DNA from: an uncultured Actinoplanes sp. | Lineage (GTDB): Bacteria > Actinomycetota > Actinomycetes > Mycobacteriales > Micromonosporaceae | Length of the DNA: 5,105 bases | Assembly (NCBI GenBank): GCA_934667465.1 | Contig: CAKUMG010000529.1 | Span: 1 to 5,105 of the forward strand | Reading direction: 5' to 3' | Shown here: piece after piece, positions 1-4,154 of the stretch | Position numbering within the stretch: position 1 is the stretch's first letter | Layout of the letters: every line of letters starts with the position of its first letter | Notes under the pieces: model-generated | The model's input: the letters and a program-made list of their open reading frames with translations, nothing else | What the model was told of the DNA's origin: nothing | Databases searched by the model: none | Program-made: the position numbers and the translations under genes

Positions 1-32
1 GTGTGGCCGCGTCGCCGCATCGCCTGGCCGCG

Positions 33-93
33 CCGTCGGACCGTCGGACCGTCGGACCGGACCGTCGGACCGTCGGACCGTCGGACCGTCGGA
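33..93. repeat. 8-bp tandem repeat (CCGTCGGA)n
   Basis: Seven exact copies of CCGTCGGA stand head to tail: three at 33-56 and four at 62-93. They are split by one 5-bp copy (57-61, CCGGA) that has lost TCG. Each unit contains the interrupted palindrome CCG-T-CGG, so either strand could form small hairpins. The array lies beyond the 3' end of the PHP gene. The 8-bp period is not a multiple of three and no convincing reading frame crosses it, so it looks like a non-coding simple repeat prone to slippage rather than protein-coding repeats. Confidence 0.9.
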
Positions 94-116
94 CCGAGCG
101 TCGCCCGGCCATGGGG

Positions 117-153
117 GCACCCGGCCCGTCGGGTCGCCCGGCCGCTGGGGTGC
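117..153 (-). terminator. Possible factor-independent terminator hairpin after the PHP gene
   Basis: GCACC (117-121) pairs with GGTGC (149-153), and CGGCC (122-126) pairs with GGCCG (140-144). This gives a nested stem of ten pairs with a 4-nt bulge and a 13-nt loop. It begins 13 nt past the stop codon of the minus-strand PHP gene. There is no T-tract, which is common for actinobacterial terminators, but GC-rich DNA forms such stems by chance, so the call is tentative. Confidence 0.35.
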
Positions 154-166
154 TGGGGGCGGGCGG

Positions 167-1024
167 TCAGGCGCGGCCCCAGAGGTCGAAGGGGCGGGGA
201 CCCGGCCGGAAGCCGTGCGCCTCCGCCATGGCCGCGGCCTCGCGGAAGCCGCGCGCGACCTGGTCGGGCACGTGGGCGTCGCTGCCGAAGGAGACCGCGT
301 CGCCGCCCGACTCGTGCCACCAGCGGACGATGTGCGACTCGAGCGGCCGGCGGGTGTTGATCTCCAGGGCGCGGCCGGACTCGGCGGTGGCGCGCAGCGC
401 GTGGCGGAACTCCTCCTCGAACACGGTCAGGTCGAGCGGCCCGGCCGTCGCCGCCGGCCACGAGCGCAGCGGGTAGTCGATGTGGGTCAGCACCTCGAAG
501 GCGTCGCTGCCGCGCACCAGGTCGACGATGCCGGACAGATAATCCCGTACGAGATCGAAAGCGTCCCGTCGCCGGAAGAGCGCCCACGGCTCGCCGAAGC
601 CCGAGCCGTCGCCGGTGGGCAGGCAGTGCAGCGAGCCGATCACCCGGTCGAACGGGCCGGTGGCCAGCATCTTCGCGACCTCGCCGGCGTGCCAGTGCGC
701 CTCGCCGACCTCCATCCCGCTGAGGATGATCAGGCCGGGGAACAGGTCGCGGCAGCGCTCGATCGCCGCGAAGTAGCCGTCGGAGTCGAAGGGCGGCGGC
801 GTCAGCGTGACCTCGTCGGTCATCTTCGCGGCGAGCCGGTCGTGGCCGGCCAGGTCCGCCCGGGTCACCGACCAGACCGTGTAGTCGACGTGCTCGGTGA
901 ACGCGATCGCCGGCAACCCGATCTCGACGGCCCGGGCGCAGGAGCCCTCCATCGACCCGAAATCGGCGTCCCAGGACCACTCCGAGTGGGTGTGGCTGTC
1001 GGCCGGCAGCGGTGTGGCTTCCAT
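167..1024 (-). CDS. PHP-domain histidinol-phosphatase-like phosphoesterase
   Basis: This 285-residue cytoplasmic protein is a PHP-family metal-dependent phosphoesterase. It most resembles the HisK/HisJ type of histidinol-phosphatase, which converts L-histidinol phosphate to L-histidinol in histidine synthesis. The family's metal ligands are all visible in order: HTH at residues 11-13 right after the N-terminus, TEHVDY (E44, H45), GMEVGE (E105, E108), GSLH (H133), THIDY (H181) and FGSDAH (D249, H251). EINTRR at 221-226 is also typical. Length fits the family (about 260-290). The ATG at 1024 leaves ten residues before the first metal ligand, so a later start is unlikely. No Shine-Dalgarno precedes it; a GACAAT 6 nt upstream suggests a leaderless message. 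It is divergent from the acetyltransferase gene, and no other his gene is nearby. The exact substrate is inferred from family resemblance; another small phosphate ester is possible. Confidence 0.88.
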   Translation of the reverse strand: MEATPLPADSHTHSEWSWDADFGSMEGSCARAVEIGLPAIAFTEHVDYTVWSVTRADLAGHDRLAAKMTDEVTLTPPPFDSDGYFAAIERCRDLFPGLIILSGMEVGEAHWHAGEVAKMLATGPFDRVIGSLHCLPTGDGSGFGEPWALFRRRDAFDLVRDYLSGIVDLVRGSDAFEVLTHIDYPLRSWPAATAGPLDLTVFEEEFRHALRATAESGRALEINTRRPLESHIVRWWHESGGDAVSFGSDAHVPDQVARGFREAAAMAEAHGFRPGPRPFDLWGRA

Positions 1025-1030
1025 CCGACC

Positions 1031-1036
1031 ATTGTC
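1031..1036 (-). promoter_or_regulatory. Possible -10 element for a leaderless PHP transcript
   Basis: Read on the minus strand, GACAAT ends 6 nt before the ATG of the PHP gene. That is the distance expected if transcription starts at the A of the ATG. It matches the actinobacterial TAnnnT element except for the first base. No good -35 and no Shine-Dalgarno are seen, so support is spacing plus the absence of a ribosome binding site. Confidence 0.3.
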
Positions 1037-1042
1037 GCGGGC

Positions 1043-1046
1043 AGGA
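1043..1046 (+). promoter_or_regulatory. Ribosome binding site AGGA that fixes the acetyltransferase start
   Basis: AGGA lies 7 nt upstream of GTG 1054. This favours that start over the upstream in-frame GTG at 1012, which would overlap the divergent PHP gene and add an uncharacteristic N-terminus. GTG at 1060 is a weaker alternative. Confidence 0.55.
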
Positions 1047-1053
1047 TGGCGTC

Positions 1054-1575
1054 GTGACCGTGGAGATCGTGCCCGCCGATGTGCCCTTGGACACCGTCGC
1101 GCGGCTTGCGGAGATCGTGAACCAAGCGTACGCGGAGGGGGAGAAGGGGCTGTGGCTCTCCGGCGCCGCGCGCACCAGCGTCGAGCAGTTGGCGGGCCTC
1201 GTCGAGCGTGGGGAGATCGCTGCGGCGCGGCGTGACGGCGCCGTGGTCGGCGCGGTGCGCGTACGGGAGCCGGCAGTTGATCTGTCGGAGCTGGGGATGC
1301 TGGCGGCGGACCCGGCCGAGCGTGGCTCCGGCATCGGGCGGGAGTTGGTGGAGTTCGCGGAGCGGCGGGCGCGGGAGCGGGGGTCGCGCTCCATGCGGCT
1401 CGAACTGCTGGTGCCGATCGAGGGCGAGCACCCGGTCAAGGAGTTCCTGCGCGGCTGGTACACGCGGCGCGACTATCGCGAGACCGGCGCGGGCGACCTC
1501 GCGGAGACGCATCCCGATCTGGCACCACTGCTCGCCGTACCGTGCCGGTTGGTGCAATTCCACAAAGCACTTTGA
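1054..1575 (+). CDS. GNAT-family N-acetyltransferase
   Basis: This 173-residue protein belongs to the GNAT superfamily, which moves the acetyl group from acetyl-CoA to an amine. Motif A is clear: a hydrophobic strand LGML (80-83) followed by the pyrophosphate-binding loop R90-G-S-G-I-G95 and a helix ELVEFAERRARERG. Motif B is seen as the helix and turn FLRGWYTRRDYRETG (131-145), with the tyrosine and arginine pattern common there. The N-terminal half has the usual helices and a VVGAVRV strand (64-70). There is no signal peptide or membrane segment, so it is cytoplasmic. The start GTG 1054 is chosen for its AGGA site and because it avoids overlap with the divergent PHP gene 29 bp away. The lipoprotein gene follows 48 bp downstream on the same strand, but there is no evidence that the two work together. 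The substrate cannot be read from the sequence. Confidence 0.85.
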   Translation: MTVEIVPADVPLDTVARLAEIVNQAYAEGEKGLWLSGAARTSVEQLAGLVERGEIAAARRDGAVVGAVRVREPAVDLSELGMLAADPAERGSGIGRELVEFAERRARERGSRSMRLELLVPIEGEHPVKEFLRGWYTRRDYRETGAGDLAETHPDLAPLLAVPCRLVQFHKAL

Positions 1576-1623
1576 GTACGGGTACCCATCCGCGCGCGGC
1601 CGCCGCCGACCAGACTTCCCGGC

Positions 1624-1899
1624 ATGCGAAAGATGAACCTGACCGTCGTCACCGGAATGCTCGGCATGCTGCTGCTGGGCGGCTGCTCGATGCAGGACGC
1701 GATGTGCGGCAGCGGCGAATACCCGGTGAAGGTCGTGAACAGCACGAGCGGCGGCGCCTGCGTGAAGAACGGCGAGGAACCGCCCTCGGAATACGTTCGC
1801 TATCCCGAGGGCAAGGTCCCGCAGCGCGTCGGCGATGAATGGGACACCTATTGGGACACGCACATGCTCGACGAGTCCGGCAAGGAGATCCCGGCCTGA
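1624..1899 (+). CDS. Small secreted lipoprotein, SCO0607-like
   Basis: This 91-residue protein has a bacterial lipoprotein signal: a short basic N-terminus (MRKM), a hydrophobic stretch, and the lipobox L18-G-G-C21, with C21 as the lipidated residue. The mature part would be about 71 residues, anchored on the outer face of the membrane. C28 and C46 could form a disulfide. The mature half is rich in charged, Pro and aromatic residues, with RYPEGKVP at 59-66 and W73/W77. From memory this resembles the small actinobacterial lipoprotein family named after SCO0607 of Streptomyces coelicolor, whose function is unknown; I could not check this. The start ATG 1624 has no Shine-Dalgarno; ATG 1633 (M4) would also keep the signal. 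It lies 48 bp after the acetyltransferase and ends 4 bp from the oppositely oriented aminotransferase. Confidence 0.8.
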   Translation: MRKMNLTVVTGMLGMLLLGGCSMQDAMCGSGEYPVKVVNSTSGGACVKNGEEPPSEYVRYPEGKVPQRVGDEWDTYWDTHMLDESGKEIPA

Positions 1900-1903
1900 C
1901 GCA

Positions 1904-3112
1904 CTATTGCCGGTAGTTCTCCAGGAATCGGCGCAGGCGGTCGGTGTCGTCGTCGAGGACGTCCACCGGCGCCAGGAAGACCATGCGCAGGTGGTCTGGG
2001 GTGGGTAGGTTGAAGCCGGTGCCGTGCGAGAGCAGCATCAGCTCCTGCTCCAGCAGGTCGATGATCATCCGCTGGTCGTCGCTGATCTTGTAGACCTCGG
2101 GGTCGAGCCGCGCGAACAGGTAGAGCGCCCCGCCCGGCAGCATCGCCTCGACGCCCGGGATCGCATTGAGCTTGCGCCACGCGTGGTTGCGCTGCTCGTA
2201 GAGGCGGCCGCCGGGCCGGATCAGGGTGTTGATGCTCTGGTAGCCGCCCAGCGCGGTCTGCACGGCGTGCTGCGCGGGCACGTTCGGGCACAGGCGCATG
2301 TTGGCGAGCAGTTGCAGGCCCTCGAGATACTCCTGGGCCTGCCCGGCGGGCCCGCTGACCGCCATCCAGCCCGACCGGAACCCCGCCGCCCGGTACGCCT
2401 TCGACAGCCCGCTCATCGTGATGACCGTCAGGTCCGGGGCGAGCGCGGCGGCGCACACGTGCCGCGCGTCGTCGTACAGGATCTTGTCGTAGATCTCGTC
2501 CGCCAGCACCAGCAACCCGTGCCGCCGCGCGATCTCCAGCAGCCCCAGCAGCGTCTCCCGCGAATAGACCGCGCCCGTCGGGTTGTTCGGGTTGATGATC
2601 ACGAGCGCCCGCGTGTTCGGCGTGACCTGCGCCGCGACGTGCTCCAGATCCGGCTGCCATCCCTGCGCCTCGTCGCAGCGATAGTGCACGGCCCGCCCAC
2701 CACACAGCGTCACCGACCCCGTCCACAGCGGGTAGTCAGGGCTCGGTACGAGCACCTCGTCGCCGGTGTTCAGCAACGCCTGCATGGACATGGCGATCAG
2801 CTCCGACACCCCGTTGCCGAGGAACACGTCGTCGGGCTGCACCTGCTCCACGCCCATCGTCTGGTAGTACTGCGCCACCGCCACCCGGGCCGAATAGATG
2901 CCCCGCGCGTCGCTGTACCCCTCGGCGTTCCCCAGGTTGTGCACCATGTCGGCCACGATCGGCTCCGGCGTGGCCAGGCCCCACGGCGCGGGGTTGCCGA
3001 GGTTGAGCTTGAGAATGCTCTTGCCGGACGCCTCCAGCTCCTGTGCCCGCTGCAGCACCGGGCCGCGGATGTCGTACCGGACGTTACGGAGCCTGCTTGC
3101 CTGCGTCACCAT
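1904..3112 (-). CDS. alaA: Alanine aminotransferase (AlaA type), PLP-dependent
   Basis: This 402-residue cytoplasmic enzyme is a fold-type I, PLP-dependent aminotransferase closely resembling E. coli AlaA (YfbQ, about 405 residues). It matches along its whole length, including YDIRGPVL near the N-terminus, LGNPAP, GNGVSEL, PSPDYPLW, INPNNPTGAVYS, ADEIYDKILYDDA, MRLCPNVPAQHA, QTALGGYQSI and GGRLYEQRN. AlaA catalyses pyruvate + glutamate to alanine + 2-oxoglutarate, the main alanine-forming step. Catalytic residues are present: K238 in SGLSK forms the Schiff base, D205 and Y208 hold the cofactor ring, N177 and Y127 line the site, R246 binds the phosphate, and R376 should bind the substrate carboxylate. 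An in-frame TAG at 3124-3122 limits the start to ATG 3112 or GTG 3109. GGAGG directly abuts the ATG, too close to serve it, and a TAGGCT -10 suggests a leaderless message. The gene stands alone, convergent with the lipoprotein and divergent from the secreted protein. Confidence 0.95.
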   Translation of the reverse strand: MVTQASRLRNVRYDIRGPVLQRAQELEASGKSILKLNLGNPAPWGLATPEPIVADMVHNLGNAEGYSDARGIYSARVAVAQYYQTMGVEQVQPDDVFLGNGVSELIAMSMQALLNTGDEVLVPSPDYPLWTGSVTLCGGRAVHYRCDEAQGWQPDLEHVAAQVTPNTRALVIINPNNPTGAVYSRETLLGLLEIARRHGLLVLADEIYDKILYDDARHVCAAALAPDLTVITMSGLSKAYRAAGFRSGWMAVSGPAGQAQEYLEGLQLLANMRLCPNVPAQHAVQTALGGYQSINTLIRPGGRLYEQRNHAWRKLNAIPGVEAMLPGGALYLFARLDPEVYKISDDQRMIIDLLEQELMLLSHGTGFNLPTPDHLRMVFLAPVDVLDDDTDRLRRFLENYRQ

Positions 3113-3118
3113 CCTCCG

Positions 3119-3124
3119 AGCCTA
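3119..3124 (-). promoter_or_regulatory. -10 element (TAGGCT) for a probable leaderless alaA message
   Basis: On the minus strand TAGGCT matches TAnnnT and ends 6 nt before ATG 3112, so transcription would start at or next to the A of the ATG. The intervening CGGAGG looks like a Shine-Dalgarno but has no spacer to the ATG and only 3 nt to GTG 3109. The -35 region (about 3142-3147) is poor. Confidence 0.45.
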
Positions 3125-3225
3125 ACCACGCCCCGTCACCGACCGGCGTAACCAATCGCACTTCTCCGGCTCCACGGCCCATCAGGTGGGACACCACAGG
3201 TGCCAACGGCATCGCCCTCGAGGAG

Positions 3226-3244
3226 CGCAAGGTTTTCGCAAGGT
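3226..3244 (+). promoter_or_regulatory. Two 8-bp direct repeats CGCAAGGT on an 11-bp pitch, candidate activator site
   Basis: CGCAAGGT occurs exactly at 3226-3233 and again at 3237-3244, one helical turn apart, with TTT between. Tandem direct repeats with an 11-bp period are the known binding pattern of OmpR/PhoB-type winged-helix regulators and of SARP activators. The second copy covers the place where a -35 would stand for the TAGCGT -10 at 3265-3270, and no good -35 is present. This is the layout of an activator-dependent promoter for the secreted-protein gene. No regulator is visible in the window. Confidence 0.5.
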
Positions 3245-3248
3245 AGTC

Positions 3249-3263
3249 GTCCGGTGCCCGGAC
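3249..3263. repeat. Perfect inverted repeat GTCCGG-TGC-CCGGAC
   Basis: Two 6-bp arms with a 3-bp centre lie between the CGCAAGGT repeats and the TAGCGT -10 of the secreted-protein gene. If that -10 is right, the repeat sits in the promoter spacer and upstream of the transcript start. This would make it a candidate operator rather than an RNA hairpin. Short GC palindromes are frequent at this base composition. Confidence 0.5.
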
Positions 3264-3264
3264 C

Positions 3265-3298
3265 TAGCGTGTGGCCGTTGTTCCCACCGTCGAAGGAG
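3265..3298 (+). promoter_or_regulatory. -10 element and ribosome binding site of the secreted-protein gene
   Basis: TAGCGT at 3265-3270 fits the actinobacterial TAnnnT -10, placing the transcript start near 3277. A strong AAGGAG at 3293-3298 lies 5 nt before GTG 3304 and fixes that codon as the start. The upstream in-frame GTG 3271 would overlap the promoter and put a non-basic extension before the signal peptide. Confidence 0.55.
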
Positions 3299-3303
3299 CA
3301 GAT

Positions 3304-3798
3304 GTGTCCACTCGCCAGAGCCGCAACGTCAAGAGACTGGTCCAGGCGGGGCTCGCCGCCCTGATGACCGCGGGCGCGGTCGTGTCCTTCGCCCCGCCGG
3401 CCTCGGCGGCGGACATCCTCTACACCAGCAAGAACGTGGGGTGTGTCATCAACAACCGCGACGTCAACTTCACGCTCACGCTCAGGTACGAGAACAAGTT
3501 CCCGCTCCGGTTCTCCGTCGACCAGGTCCAGTGGTCCACGAGCCCGTCCTTCACGCCGTCGCGACTGACGATCAGCCTGCGCGAACGCAACGGCAGCGCC
3601 ACGCCACTGATCCGGGCCTGGGGCGGGACCGCCAGCACCCTGCACGATGTGGGCGCCACGGGCAACACCGGTTCCAACTGGGAGCAGGCCACCCACGCAT
3701 CGAACACCTACAAGGGCGTCTACTCGCGCGTCTACCTCAACGCCGACACCTACTGCGACACCGCGATGATCCCCGCGCCGAGCGTCGTCATCGGCTGA
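3304..3798 (+). CDS. Secreted protein of unknown function with two cysteines
   Basis: This 164-residue precursor has a classic Sec signal peptide: a basic N-terminus (R4, R7, K10, R11), a hydrophobic core at about 12-30, then PPASA with likely cleavage after A35. There is no twin arginine and no lipobox, so the mature protein of about 129 residues should be released outside the cell. It has just two cysteines, C47 and C151, near its two ends and well placed for one disulfide closing the fold. The mature part shows alternating polar/hydrophobic stretches suggesting beta strands, for example VNFTLTLRYE, LTISLRE and VYSRVYLN. I recognise no family or catalytic motif; a small beta-sandwich or carbohydrate-facing protein is possible but not shown. 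The GTG 3304 start follows AAGGAG by 5 nt. The promoter carries repeats typical of an activator site, and a hairpin follows the stop. Confidence 0.85.
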   Translation: MSTRQSRNVKRLVQAGLAALMTAGAVVSFAPPASAADILYTSKNVGCVINNRDVNFTLTLRYENKFPLRFSVDQVQWSTSPSFTPSRLTISLRERNGSATPLIRAWGGTASTLHDVGATGNTGSNWEQATHASNTYKGVYSRVYLNADTYCDTAMIPAPSVVIG

Positions 3799-3811
3799 CC
3801 GTTTTCCTGAC

Positions 3812-3854
3812 CGGGCGGTGTCGGCCGAGGCTCCGGGAGGAGCGGCGCCGCCCG
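3812..3854. terminator. Long GC stem-loop between convergent units, possible bidirectional terminator
   Basis: Bases 3812-3823 pair with 3843-3854 in a 12-bp stem (two G-T wobbles) with a 19-nt loop. It starts 14 nt past the stop of the secreted-protein gene and also lies past the end of the small minus-strand frame. There is no T-tract. Apart from this hairpin I see nothing convincing in 3799-3916. Confidence 0.55.
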
Positions 3855-3916
3855 CCCCCATCGCGATGATCAGGTCGAGTGCGCGCCCGGGCCGGGCCGC
3901 GTCCACGCGGGGCGCC

Positions 3917-4154
3917 TCATCGGCGCGGCGCGATGGTCACGGCCGACAGCCGGTGCGGCAGCACTTCTCCGACGGGGCGCCCGGTGCGCCCGGACCGCCC
4001 AGCCGTGGTTCGAGGCGCGGGTGACGAAGGTTCCGGTCTGCCGGGGCGCGCGCCCGCCCTCGGTGATCGAGCGCATCGCGTGCGCCTGAACGATCGCCGG
4101 GGTGGCCACCCGCTGTGCCACCGCCGACGGCGCCTCCGCAAGCGGCGGACTCAC
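3917..4154 (-). pseudogene. Small reading frame coupled to the kinase, interrupted by a 1-base frameshift
   Basis: A minus-strand frame begins at GTG 4154-4152, overlapping the kinase stop as GTGA, the classic layout for translational coupling. For about 60 codons nearly all third positions are G or C (I count 5 A/T). The protein looks natural: SITEGG, then TGTFVTRASNHGWAVRAHRAP. At the run of four C (plus-strand GGGG 3974-3977) this pattern breaks: the same frame then yields Arg/Ala-rich sequence with many A/T third bases, running to a stop at 3870-3872. Removing one C continues smoothly as VGEVLPHRLSAVTIAPRR, again G/C-ending, to a stop at 3919-3917, giving 78 residues. I do not recognise the family. 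It may be a decayed gene, a sequencing error in a homopolymer, or a true +1 shift at CCC-C. GTG 4121, 11 nt after GGAGG, is an alternative start. Without correction the frame would encode 94 residues. Confidence 0.45.

Noticed and set aside
33..93. CRISPR array
   Set aside because: Units are 8 bp and contiguous with no spacers.
215..1057. 280-codon plus-strand open frame
   Set aside because: It lies opposite the PHP gene, whose metal-binding motifs are complete, and its product has no recognisable pattern.
1580..1587. GGGTACCC palindrome between the acetyltransferase and lipoprotein genes
   Set aside because: An 8-bp palindrome alone is too short to call an operator, and no -10 is well placed next to it.
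865..1863. 332-codon minus-strand open frame
   Set aside because: It runs antisense through the acetyltransferase and lipoprotein genes and overlaps the PHP start; composition is His/Arg-rich shadow-like.
2024..3151. 375-codon plus-strand open frame
   Set aside because: It is antisense to the clearly identified alaA and its translation is His/Arg/Val-rich without motifs, a typical shadow in high-GC DNA.
3183..3213. CAGGTG direct repeats (3183-3188, 3197-3202) and small hairpin 3199-3213
   Set aside because: The repeat is only 6 bp, at 14-bp spacing without helical phasing, and the stem includes a wobble; too weak to call as a site.
3136..3906. 256-codon minus-strand open frame
   Set aside because: It is opposite the secreted protein, which has a signal peptide and strong ribosome site, and it would erase the divergent promoter region.
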